From Acidimicrobiia bacterium (GTDB taxonomy: Bacteria; Actinomycetota; Acidimicrobiia; Spongiisociales; ZC4RG35), in the NCBI GenBank assembly GCA_029865445.1, contig JAOUGY010000103.1:1-11452 (forward strand): a stretch of 11,452 nt of DNA, in the 5' to 3' direction. The notes below the pieces were generated by a model. It ran no database searches and was not told the DNA's origin. It saw only the letters and a program-made list of their open reading frames with translations. This document shows, one piece after another, positions 1-5,940 of this stretch. The translations under genes and the position numbers were made by a program. The stretch's first letter is position 1. Each line of letters starts with the position of its first letter.

Positions 1-402
1 CCCATCGGCGAAGTGATCGGGTATCCGGGGTACCGGACGTATGACGACGACTGGAACGGCGGACCGTTCTGGCAATACACCGGTTACCCCGGAGAGCGTT
101 CCTCAGGGGAGCGTCCGGCGTTCCAGAACGATTGCGTCATCAGTTCGGCACAAACCCAGGCCTCGAATGGACTCGACGGGGTCGTGCTGGGGCACTTCAA
201 CGAGTTCACACCAGGTCAGTCGGGTGGGGCAGTTTGGGGTTGGTGGGGTGACGAGCCTTGGCCGCGAGTCGTCGGAGTGGGTAGCACCATCGGTAGCACG
301 GCGGTCCAGACACCCACCGGAACGACCACCGGGGACAATGAATACGGGGGCGGTGTGCCATTGAGCACGCTCATCGGCTGGGCGCGTTCCAACTTCGCGT
401 GA
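1..402 (+). CDS. Trypsin-like (V8/glutamyl endopeptidase-type) serine peptidase, C-terminal part
   Basis: The 5' end lies outside the window; the frame is open from base 1 and ends at TGA 400-402, giving 133 residues. The motif TPGQSGGAVWG (serine codon at 220-222) matches the G-x-S-G-G nucleophile block of clan PA serine peptidases, and the following hydrophobic strand (RVVGVGST) and the closing GVPLSTLIGW helix fit the end of such a fold. The early IGEVIGYPGYR strand and an isolated Cys in NDCVISS are typical of secreted V8-like enzymes. The catalytic His and Asp and any signal peptide would lie upstream and cannot be seen. Extracellular proteolysis is inferred from the family. It converges with the small Cys/His gene with only 37 bp between stop codons, so there is no room for a large terminator. 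Confidence 0.85.
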   Translation, partial: PIGEVIGYPGYRTYDDDWNGGPFWQYTGYPGERSSGERPAFQNDCVISSAQTQASNGLDGVVLGHFNEFTPGQSGGAVWGWWGDEPWPRVVGVGSTIGSTAVQTPTGTTTGDNEYGGGVPLSTLIGWARSNFA

Positions 403-439
403 GCGTGCCGGAGACGGTGTGTCCTGACTCGGCGCCGGG

Positions 440-619
440 TCACCCGTCGACTGCCGTCGAGGCCGGAACCTCGGCCGGCAGCGGCGTCTTGTAGGTCTCG
501 CACACGCACTTGGGCACCGTGCATCTCCTCTCAGAGGTTCGATGTTCCGCCTGCGGATGACCGCATATCAGACAACGCCTTCGTGATCCGTCGATTCGCC
601 GTTCAGGCTTGGAGGCCAT
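440..619 (-). CDS. Small Cys/His-rich putative zinc-binding protein
   Basis: A 59-residue basic protein. Its core reads CLICGHPQAEH, then C-x5-C-x-C further on (RRCTVPKCVCETY), a compact Cys/His pattern of the C-x2-C-G-H...H...C-x5-C-x-C kind found in many short actinobacterial proteins and thought to bind zinc. I chose ATG at 619 because GGGAG sits a few bases upstream. An alternative TTG at 685 overlaps the stop of the upstream SHOCT-like gene as TTGA and would add 22 basic residues; it lacks an equally good ribosome site, but coupled translation cannot be excluded. The gene is third in a minus-strand row after the RRM protein and the SHOCT-like protein. No enzymatic function is apparent; a nucleic acid or protein adaptor role is inference from size, charge and context. 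Confidence 0.7.
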   Translation of the reverse strand: MASKPERRIDGSRRRCLICGHPQAEHRTSERRCTVPKCVCETYKTPLPAEVPASTAVDG

Positions 620-681
620 GTGTTTCTCCCTCGAAGCTGCCGAAGGCTGGCGCCTGGACCAAGTCGATCTGCTGGCCCGAA

Positions 682-933
682 TCAACCATCTTCGAGCCCT
701 AGATCTTCGAAGATCCGACTGCGTTCAGTTTCGTACATGCTGTCTGTGATCTGTCCCGCGGCGTGACGCTCGCTCAGTACGCGAAACTCGTCCATGAGGC
801 GAGCTTCGGTGGCTGCATCGAGCGGCTCGTCGTCCATGGCAAGCGATTCACGCCTCGCCCGTTTCTCCTCTTGGCGTTGGTCGCGGCGGCGCTCACGCTC
901 GCGCTTCGCCATTCCTTCACGCCCGCGCGCCAA
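682..933 (-). CDS. Small charged protein with SHOCT-like C-terminus
   Basis: 83 residues if translation starts at TTG 933 (GAAGGG about 8 bases upstream), 76 if it starts at the internal ATG 912, whose AAGGA lies immediately before it and is too close to work well. Residues 8-31 are almost all Arg, Lys, Glu and Gln (RERERRRDQRQEEKRARRES), probably a charged helix able to contact RNA or acidic partners. The C-terminal segment, from MDEFRVLSERHAAGQITDSM to IFEDLGL, has the leucine/helix-turn layout of SHOCT domains (L-x2-h-x2-G-x-I-T-x2-E/M-[FY]-x4-x2-I), usually found as short oligomerisation tails. It sits 63 bp downstream of the RRM gene and 62 bp upstream of the Cys/His gene, on the same strand. 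The function is unknown; the domain call is by eye. Confidence 0.65.
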   Translation of the reverse strand: MARGREGMAKRERERRRDQRQEEKRARRESLAMDDEPLDAATEARLMDEFRVLSERHAAGQITDSMYETERSRIFEDLGLEDG

Positions 934-996
934 GACGGCAGCCCTTCAAGTGACGTGGAAACGCTGGTGCGGAAGTCGCTCCGTGGCGGCCGGGCA

Positions 997-1251
997 CTAT
1001 CGCCGATTGGAACGAGGCTTGGCCTCATTCACGGTGAGCTTGCGACCGTTCCAATCGTGACCATCGAGCTTCTCGATTGCCTGAGTGGCCTGGTCGCGGT
1101 CGGAGAGCTCGACGAAGCCAAATCCGCGGGATCGGCCGGTGTCGCGGTCGGTGATCACCGACGCCGAGGCGATGTCGCCATAGTCGGCGAAGATCCGTCG
1201 CAGGTCGCTTTCCTGCGCGTCAAAGGGGAGGTTTCCCACATAGATGTTCAT
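997..1251 (-). CDS. RRM-domain RNA-binding protein
   Basis: 84 residues, essentially one RNA recognition motif. RNP2 is IYVGNL (residues 3-8) and RNP1 is RGFGFVEL (42-49), with the surface aromatic residues kept. The beta-alpha-beta layout continues through FADYGDIASASVITDRDTGR and ends with NGRKLTVNEAKPR, followed by a short basic tail. Length and layout match the small bacterial Rbp proteins known from cyanobacteria and other phyla, which bind single-stranded RNA and are often induced by cold. The ATG at 1251 is supported by GAGGA at 1259-1263, 7 bases upstream; a longer frame exists but its extra N-terminus is not RRM-like. The gene leads a row of three small minus-strand genes. A leader of about 120 nt from the candidate promoter at 1378-1383 would suit post-transcriptional control, which is inference. 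Confidence 0.93.
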   Translation of the reverse strand: MNIYVGNLPFDAQESDLRRIFADYGDIASASVITDRDTGRSRGFGFVELSDRDQATQAIEKLDGHDWNGRKLTVNEAKPRSNRR

Positions 1252-1617
1252 GAACAGTTCCTCTCGGTTCGAAGATGCGGCATGCATCGTCTGGAGCAGT
1301 TGATCCGGTACCGACTCTGCCGCAGTCCAGTCCGAGGAAGGAGAGAAGTGAGCCACCGCCGAAGCGTCTGGACCCTCATCATACCACCGAGCGGCAACTA
1401 GGTCGGGGACGCGAGCGGCAATCGGTCGTCGCAGACGTCGCGGGACGCTTCGCCACCTTGCCTTCGGGTTGGCCGGAGGCGACTTTCGGATGCCCCTGGA
1501 CCCCTTCCGGCCAGTGCGAATCGTTGCGTTCGTCGTCGCCGGCCGGGGGCACGAGACGGCTGTCAGATGCAGGCCCGGTGCTGTGGATCGGATTTGGGGT
1601 CCGCGCCAGCAGACTCG
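1252..1617. other. 366-bp non-coding region upstream of the RRM gene
   Basis: I see no convincing gene here. The open frames on both strands give low-complexity Arg/Ser/Pro-rich peptides without a ribosome site. The right edge is the stop of the TetR gene and the left edge the start of the RRM gene, so the region holds the end of one minus-strand unit and the leader of the next. Bases 1460-1480 can form an 8-bp stem with a 5-nt loop in plus-strand RNA (one G-U pair), but no U-run follows, and the minus-strand version has a mismatch. No convincing terminator for the TetR gene was found. Confidence 0.6.
1378..1383 (-). promoter_or_regulatory. Candidate extended -10 promoter for the RRM gene row
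   Basis: Read on the minus strand the sequence is TGGTATGAT, a TG-N extended -10 followed by TATGAT (5 of 6 to TATAAT). No good -35 hexamer stands 16-18 bp upstream, which is tolerated by extended -10 promoters. Transcription would begin near 1371, giving a leader of roughly 120 nt before the RRM start codon. The match is by eye only. Confidence 0.4.
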
Positions 1618-2166
1618 TCACACGGTGATGGACCGCCAGGTGGCGTCGACGAGCCTTTCGAGCTCGCTCTCGGAGATGGCGATGCCCGATGCGGCCATGT
1701 GAATCGCCAGCCCCAGCGACATCGCCCAGATCACTTCGGGCGGGAGCTCGATGAGTTTCGTTTCGAGCAGGGGGATCAGCACGGCGATCAGCCGGTCCTC
1801 GCTCTCGGCCAGTCGTTGATGGGCCGCGTCCCGGTATGGCGATCCTTCCATCTGTGTGAGGAATCGCGCCCGTTCGGGCTCACGGGCCATGTGGTCAAAC
1901 GTGACCTTGAAGACGTGTCGGTATTGATCGAACACGGGCGCCGTGGAATCGTGGGTGGCCAGCACGGCATCAGCGAGTTCGGATTTGACCTCGAGATAGG
2001 TGGCGATGACCAGCTCGTCCTTGGAGGCGTAGTGCACATACGCGGTCCCGGTGGCCACGCCGGCAGCCTCCGCAACGGCGTGCATCGACGCGCCGTGGAA
2101 TCCCCGCTCGGCAACGAGGTCGCGCATTGCCCGGCGGATCGCGGCGGGTCGATCGATGGCGATCAT
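1618..2166 (-). CDS. TetR/AcrR-family transcriptional regulator
   Basis: 182 residues from ATG 2166. The N-terminal part (about 7-50) is a TetR helix-turn-helix: IRRAMRDLVAERGFHGASMHAVAEAAGVATGTAYVHYASKDEL, with the usual G-x-G-T-x-Y-x-H-Y-x-S-K-D-E-L recognition helix and turn. The rest is helical and would form the ligand and dimer domain. The start is fixed by a TGATG overlap with the SDR gene upstream: the SDR stop (2166-2168) shares one base with the ATG, so the two are translationally coupled. An upstream in-frame start would lie inside the SDR gene and is not needed. Since both genes share one promoter with TetR-type operators (3104-3134), autoregulation is the natural reading. The ligand is unknown; it may be a substrate or product of the SDR. 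Confidence 0.92.
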   Translation of the reverse strand: MIAIDRPAAIRRAMRDLVAERGFHGASMHAVAEAAGVATGTAYVHYASKDELVIATYLEVKSELADAVLATHDSTAPVFDQYRHVFKVTFDHMAREPERARFLTQMEGSPYRDAAHQRLAESEDRLIAVLIPLLETKLIELPPEVIWAMSLGLAIHMAASGIAISESELERLVDATWRSITV

Positions 2167-3089
2167 CACGTCACATCGTCGTCGCCGAACATCCGCACGC
2201 CTGTCATTTCCTCCGACACCCTCCATAGGATTGCGATGTCCCGATCGAATTCGGTGCGGATTACCGCCAGCTTGACCGGACGGCCGTGTAAACCAAAACG
2301 GGGACCATACAACTCACCCCCACGCGCCGCGGGGTCGGTTGCGGCCCGAAGCTGGGGCAGAGCTCCCCGGGCGGCGCTCATTCCTATCTTGGCGGCCAGC
2401 CAGACGAAGAATGGACCGGCGGGGCCCCCTCCGCCCTGCGACACAGTGTGCCTCTGCAGGTCCGTGTTGGAGAGCCCGGGGTGGGCGACGAGACTCTGCG
2501 CCGAAAATCCACGCCGCCCGAACTCTGCGTCGAGTCCCATCCCGAAGTGGAAGTTGGCGAGTTTCGACCTGCCGTAGGCGGGCCATGCGCTGTAGCCCTG
2601 CTCGAGGTTGACGTCGTTGGGGTCGACCGCACGCCCTTGATGACGAGCCGTGGATGTGACTGTGACGACCCTGGCGCGGTCCGCGGCGACCAGCGACGGC
2701 ATGAGTGTGGCGGTGAAGGTCCAGTGGCCCAAGTGGTTGATACCGAGCTGGGTTTCGAATCCGTCGACCGTCCGGCCTTCGGGCAGGGCCATCACTCCGG
2801 CGTTGTTGATGAGGACGTCGATCTTGGGGTGTCGGTGCGCGATCGACGATGCCGCTGCTTTCGTCGATTCCTGTGAACCGAGATCGGTCGCCACCAGTTC
2901 GAGCGAGGCCTCGGGATGGGTGCGAAGGATCTCTCGACGGGCCGTTTCGGCTTTGTCGAGGTCACGGACGGCCATCACGACGTGGGACTTGGCACCCGCC
3001 AGGGCTTTGGCGGTTTCGAGCCCCAGACCCCCATTGGCGCCCGTCACGACACTGATCCGACCCGTGAGGTTGCCGATGTTCCACGACAC
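2166..3089 (-). CDS. Short-chain dehydrogenase/reductase (retinol dehydrogenase-like)
   Basis: 307 residues, normal for the retinol dehydrogenase/WW-oxidoreductase-like branch of classical SDRs. Cofactor motif TGANGGLG is at 16-23, DL in VATDLG near 69, NNAGVM at 95-100, Asn118 in GINHLG, catalytic Ser146 in VTSTARH and the YGRSK motif with Tyr172 and Lys176. All catalytic residues are present, so an active NAD(P)-dependent oxidoreductase is expected; VRDLDK after the second strand favours NADP. The start is GTG 3089, supported by AGGAG 6 bases upstream and by the fold starting directly (GRISVVTG). It is the first gene of a two-gene operon with the TetR gene and lies directly below a promoter carrying two operator copies. 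The substrate cannot be told; hydrophobic alcohols, ketones or xenobiotics are typical of the family. Confidence 0.93.
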   Translation of the reverse strand: MSWNIGNLTGRISVVTGANGGLGLETAKALAGAKSHVVMAVRDLDKAETARREILRTHPEASLELVATDLGSQESTKAAASSIAHRHPKIDVLINNAGVMALPEGRTVDGFETQLGINHLGHWTFTATLMPSLVAADRARVVTVTSTARHQGRAVDPNDVNLEQGYSAWPAYGRSKLANFHFGMGLDAEFGRRGFSAQSLVAHPGLSNTDLQRHTVSQGGGGPAGPFFVWLAAKIGMSAARGALPQLRAATDPAARGGELYGPRFGLHGRPVKLAVIRTEFDRDIAILWRVSEEMTGVRMFGDDDVT

Positions 3090-3103
3090 GATGAGCTCCT
3101 GAC

Positions 3104-3134
3104 TGAATGTTCGTTCATAATGAATGATCGTTCA
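3104..3134 (-). promoter_or_regulatory. Tandem TetR-type operators of the SDR-tetR operon
   Basis: Two near-identical 14-mers, TGAATGTTCGTTCA (3104-3117) and TGAATGATCGTTCA (3121-3134), differ at one base and repeat with a 17-bp period. Each is itself an imperfect inverted repeat (TGAA-x-G...C-x-TTCA; 12 of 14 positions symmetric in the second copy). This is the form of many TetR-family operators. They cover the spacer and -10 of the candidate SDR promoter and end 15 bp upstream of the GTG start. Binding by the TetR protein encoded in the same operon is inference from position. Confidence 0.7.
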
Positions 3135-3145
3135 GTCGGCGTCAA
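3117..3145 (-). promoter_or_regulatory. Candidate promoter of the SDR-tetR operon
   Basis: On the minus strand TTGACG (3140-3145) stands 17 bp upstream of CATTAT (3117-3122), 5/6 and 4/6 matches to the housekeeping consensus with ideal spacing. Start of transcription would be near 3110, giving a leader of about 20 nt that contains the AGGAG ribosome site. Both operator copies overlap the promoter, so a bound repressor would block polymerase. Confidence 0.55.
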
Positions 3146-3213
3146 GTCGGCTGTACCCAGCTGCCCCTGAGGCGACCCGCCGTCGGCTCGGTCCGATGTC
3201 AGACTGTCGATGT

Positions 3214-4077
3214 ATGAGCGATGGCATGGAACCCGGCCACCTCAACAGCGGCCTCGGTCGTGGCCTGTTCGTCGTGGGCGGTCTCGTGTTCACCGTACTG
3301 GGCATTGCCGGTTTTCTGATCCCGGGACTCCCTGGCACGCCGCTGTTGCTCGTGGCCGCCTGGCTCTTCTCCAGGTCGAATCACCGGCTCTACCACTGGC
3401 TGCTGTCCAACCGGTGGTTTGGGTCGTTGCTCGCCGACTATCGGGCCGGTTTGGGGATTCGGCGCCGGATCAAGATCGCGGCGGTAGCGGTGGTGGTCGC
3501 CGTCTTGGGGCTCTCGGTTCGATTCGGCCTCGAGAGCCCGTGGACGCGCGCCTTCGTCGTCGGTCTCGGCCTGGTGGGCATCGCCTTCATCATCACCCGC
3601 CCCACCCGCGCGATCTGTCAGCCGGCGGGGGCGAGGTCGATGGCCAGTGCCACGAACTGGGTGAATTGGACCGGGCTGAAGTTGTTGTCGCTCACGATGA
3701 TGAGCAACCGTCGCCCGTCGGCGAGCGGAGGACCAAAGGTCATGCCCTCGATGTTGTCGATGGGAATACCCAAGTCGTCGAACGCGAACACCTGTCGTTG
3801 TGTCACCGGTGTGAAGGCCACGGGAGCGCCCGCCTCGTACAAGGCATCGACGGCGAGGACATCTGATGCCTCGACGGTGGACACCTCGTTGATCACGACC
3901 GAGTTGCCGGTGCCGCCGCCGAGGGTGCCGCCGACCGAGAACGATCGTTCCATCACCAGCATGGTGCCGGCATCGTCGATAGGCAGCACCTCGACGATGC
4001 CGTTGACCCCGAAGATGCCTGACGGTTCGGCCCACGGTCCGACCTCGTACACGTACTCGTGCAGCGGTGTGCGTTGA
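3214..4077 (+). CDS. DUF454 (YbaN-type) inner-membrane protein with antisense read-on tail
   Basis: The DUF454 core runs from about 3250 to 3606: GLGRGLFVVGGLVFTVLGIAG, then FLIPGLPGTPLLLVAAWLFSRS, LYHWLLSNRWFG, a GIRRRIK turn and two more hydrophobic helices ending FIITRPTR, the usual end of the family (about 120-130 residues). The family is a small membrane protein of unknown role. Here no stop follows; the frame continues to TGA 4075-4077, adding about 150 residues rich in Ser, Thr and Pro that are antisense to the phytase-like gene and look unlike protein. The start is unsure: ATG 3214 (or 3196, 3226) has no visible ribosome site and may be leaderless. A missing stop through mutation or a sequence error near 3606 is possible. 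Divergent from the SDR operon. Confidence 0.75.
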   Translation: MSDGMEPGHLNSGLGRGLFVVGGLVFTVLGIAGFLIPGLPGTPLLLVAAWLFSRSNHRLYHWLLSNRWFGSLLADYRAGLGIRRRIKIAAVAVVVAVLGLSVRFGLESPWTRAFVVGLGLVGIAFIITRPTRAICQPAGARSMASATNWVNWTGLKLLSLTMMSNRRPSASGGPKVMPSMLSMGIPKSSNANTCRCVTGVKATGAPASYKASTARTSDASTVDTSLITTELPVPPPRVPPTENDRSITSMVPASSIGSTSTMPLTPKMPDGSAHGPTSYTYSCSGVR

Positions 4078-4784
4078 CGTAGGTCATAGGTGAGGATTCG
4101 GGCGAAGCTCCCGTTCGCAAACGTAGAGGGCGGTCCGTCCTGGACGAGCGCACCCTCTCCCGCTGTCACGAGCGTGCGGCCGTCCGGTGTCGGGTTGAGG
4201 CTCTCGAAAGCGAGATTGAATCGCACCCCACGGTCGACTCCGTTCGGGATGAAGTGTTCGGGAATGGGGAGTGCTGCCGTCACGTGCCCGTTCCGGTTGT
4301 AGCGCTTGATGAACGGGTCGATGATCGGATTCGCCAGGGTGTTGCCTTCCGACGACATGAAGAAGAAGCCTTCCCGCCCCAGCGTGAACCCCTCGGGGTC
4401 GAGACCGCCCGGGGCGAACGGGACGCCGCCGTCATCGTCCAGGCTGGTCACATCGACGAATGTCACATCCCCGGAGTCGAGCGATCCGTCCGATGCGTCG
4501 ACGGCGACCGTGTAGTACCGGACGGGATCACCGGTGGGACGGTTGCCCTGGTCGTCCGAGAGCGTGTGGTACACACCGCGGCCGGCGTCGTAGGTGATGC
4601 TCGAAAGGCCGCCGATCTCGGTTCCTCCGAACATCGCTCCTGTGGGTATCACGGCTTGTCCGAGGAATTCGACATCGACGACCGTCTGGGGTGGTGTGAC
4701 AGGCGCTGCCGCCACCGGTCCAGTCGTCGTCAGCGCCAACGCCGTCACGGCGAGTCCGACGCTCGCTCGAAACACTCTCCGCAC
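3618..4784 (-). CDS. Secreted esterase-like/phytase-like protein (PF13449 type)
   Basis: 388 residues with a clear Sec signal peptide (MRRVFRAS, a hydrophobic run LAVTALALTTTG, cleavage likely after VAAA near residue 27). The mature part carries the hallmarks of the 'esterase-like activity of phytase' family, a beta-propeller fold: GGLSSITYD with LSDDQG (about 58-80), GGLDPEGFTL (126-135), SSEG (144-147), AFESLNPTPDGRTL (192-205), NIEGMTFGP (344-352) and LIIVSDNNF (361-369). Family members are reported as extracellular phosphoesterases or phytases, but few are tested. GTG 4784 is the start: GAGGAGG lies 5 bases upstream. It follows the GlxA-type regulator by 69 bp on the same strand and may be its target or carry its own weak promoter. 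A convergent membrane-protein frame overlaps its 3' 460 bp. Confidence 0.9.
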   Translation of the reverse strand: MRRVFRASVGLAVTALALTTTGPVAAAPVTPPQTVVDVEFLGQAVIPTGAMFGGTEIGGLSSITYDAGRGVYHTLSDDQGNRPTGDPVRYYTVAVDASDGSLDSGDVTFVDVTSLDDDGGVPFAPGGLDPEGFTLGREGFFFMSSEGNTLANPIIDPFIKRYNRNGHVTAALPIPEHFIPNGVDRGVRFNLAFESLNPTPDGRTLVTAGEGALVQDGPPSTFANGSFARILTYDLRQRTPLHEYVYEVGPWAEPSGIFGVNGIVEVLPIDDAGTMLVMERSFSVGGTLGGGTGNSVVINEVSTVEASDVLAVDALYEAGAPVAFTPVTQRQVFAFDDLGIPIDNIEGMTFGPPLADGRRLLIIVSDNNFSPVQFTQFVALAIDLAPAG

Positions 4785-4853
4785 TCTTTCCTCCTCTTTG
4801 ATCCGACACTACGCGTCCAAACCCGTCGAATGTCGGGGTGGCGGTGTCCAGTG

Positions 4854-5846
4854 TCACAGAACACGGTCGAGGGCCGAGCGCCGACCGAATCGTTGCCGGT
4901 ACTCGGTCGGCGTGATGCCCACGGTGCGCTTGAACGCACGGCGGAAAGCCGTCGGATCCGTGAACCCCACGCGGATTCGTATGTCGGCGATCTGATCGGA
5001 GGTCTGCTCCAGGAGACGCTTGGCCGACTCGATCCTCACCTCGTCGATGTATGCCTTCGGGGTCAATCCAACGGCGTCGCCGAACCGTCGACCGAGGGTC
5101 CTCGTGCTGACGCCGACCGAGTGAGCAAGGCTCGCGACCGTGAGCCCGGCGTACCGGTCGTGGACCAGCGATTGAGCCTCGTGAACCATCCGATCACTGT
5201 GTTGCCGGTGAAGCCCCGTGACGGCAAACGGCAGCTGCGATTCCCGCGCGGAGTCGAGAAGCAGCATGTGACTGGTGGCTGCGGCCCGTTCGCTCGAACC
5301 GAAGCGAGACACGAGGTAGTGAACGAGGTTCAGCGCCGTGGTTGCTCCACCTGATGTGATCACGTCGCCCTCGTCGATGATGATCGGCTCGATGTCGAGC
5401 GTGACGGCGGGGTAGCTCGCCCGAAACAGTGGCGCCGCCACCCAGTGCGTGGTGGCGCGTCTGCCGTCCAGCAATCCGGCTTCTGCGAGGAGGAAGGCGC
5501 CAGTGCAAGAACTGGCGACGATCGAACCGGCGTCATGCCATCTGCGCAGCCACGGAACCCAGTGCTCGTTCGCTTCGAGCGACGGTGGAATGACATCGCC
5601 GAGGCCGGGGACAATCACGAGGTCGGGCGGCGGATCGACGCCGGCGACGGCGTGTGGTCGGGCCGACACCTCGGACGAGAATCGGATCGGGCCATCCCCT
5701 GTACCGACGATCGCAGGGGAGAAGACGTCCGGAGCCGATGGCTCGTGGAGGAACCGCCAGGCGGTGTCCGACTTCACGAGAGGATCGAACACTGACATGG
5801 TGTTGAGAGCGGCTGCCCCTTCTATACCCGTGACGAATACTCGCAT
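4854..5846 (-). CDS. GlxA-type transcriptional regulator (DJ-1/PfpI domain plus AraC helix-turn-helix)
   Basis: 330 residues, usual for GlxA-type regulators. Residues 1-190 form a DJ-1/PfpI-like amidotransferase domain: PDLVIVPGLGD (74-84), then ASSCTGAFLLAEAGLLDGRRATTHW (111-135), where Cys114 takes the nucleophile elbow place, and ITSGGATTALNL (163-173). Residues 225-325 form an AraC DNA-binding domain with two helix-turn-helix units: LTVASLAHSVGVSTRTLGRRF and IADIRIRVGFTDPTAFRRAFK, ending GITPTEYRQRF. The domain is expected to sense a small molecule rather than to be catalytic. ATG 5846 is chosen because the first strand MRVFVTGIEG starts there; its GAAGGG lies 11 bases upstream, rather far. 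It is divergent from the membrane/SpoIIAA-like gene, with AraC-like repeats between them, and upstream of the phytase-like gene on the same strand. Confidence 0.93.
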   Translation of the reverse strand: MRVFVTGIEGAAALNTMSVFDPLVKSDTAWRFLHEPSAPDVFSPAIVGTGDGPIRFSSEVSARPHAVAGVDPPPDLVIVPGLGDVIPPSLEANEHWVPWLRRWHDAGSIVASSCTGAFLLAEAGLLDGRRATTHWVAAPLFRASYPAVTLDIEPIIIDEGDVITSGGATTALNLVHYLVSRFGSSERAAATSHMLLLDSARESQLPFAVTGLHRQHSDRMVHEAQSLVHDRYAGLTVASLAHSVGVSTRTLGRRFGDAVGLTPKAYIDEVRIESAKRLLEQTSDQIADIRIRVGFTDPTAFRRAFKRTVGITPTEYRQRFGRRSALDRVL

Positions 5847-5874
5847 GTCGGATTTCGCCCTTCAATTGTCGGAT
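5846..5874. promoter_or_regulatory. Direct repeat TGTCGGAT x2, 21-bp period (candidate AraC-type site)
   Basis: TGTCGGAT occurs at 5846-5853 and again at 5867-5874, exactly 21 bp apart, two helical turns, on one face of DNA. AraC-family regulators commonly bind direct half-sites at this spacing (araI1/araI2 is the known case). The first copy touches the regulator's own start codon, so binding would repress it. The binding protein is inferred from position. Confidence 0.5.
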
Positions 5875-5881
5875 GCGACAA
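5866..5881. promoter_or_regulatory. Perfect inverted repeat TTGTCG-N4-CGACAA
   Basis: TTGTCGGATGCGACAA has 6-bp arms and a 4-bp centre. It includes the second direct-repeat copy. TTGTCG could also serve as a -35 for the membrane gene with TACAAC (5890-5895) 18 bp downstream, each a 4/6 match, so a bound protein would sit on the -35. Confidence 0.45.
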
Positions 5882-5915
5882 GGTCACCCTACAACGCCGG
5901 TTCGTACTGTGACCT
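5881..5915. repeat. Inverted repeat AGGTCAC / GTGACCT with 21-nt interior
   Basis: Perfect 7-bp arms at 5881-5887 and 5909-5915 lie between the divergent regulator and membrane gene. In the leader RNA of the membrane gene the arms could pair; as DNA they are 28 bp apart centre to centre and could be two half-sites. It ends about 25 bp upstream of the ATG at 5941. Which of these roles applies is not decidable from sequence. Confidence 0.4.
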
Positions 5916-5940
5916 GCGGAGCGAACGGAAGGCAGAGACC

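Noticed and set aside
1460..1480. 8-bp stem with 5-nt loop as a terminator
   Set aside because: It pairs fully only in plus-strand RNA, where no gene ends upstream, and no U-run follows; the minus-strand form has a mismatch.
1567..2577. Plus-strand open frame of 336 codons
   Set aside because: Antisense to the TetR and SDR genes, with no domain and no ribosome site.
4254..5354. Plus-strand open frame of 366 codons
   Set aside because: Antisense to the phytase-like and GlxA-type genes, both of which have clear domains; its product shows no recognisable motif.
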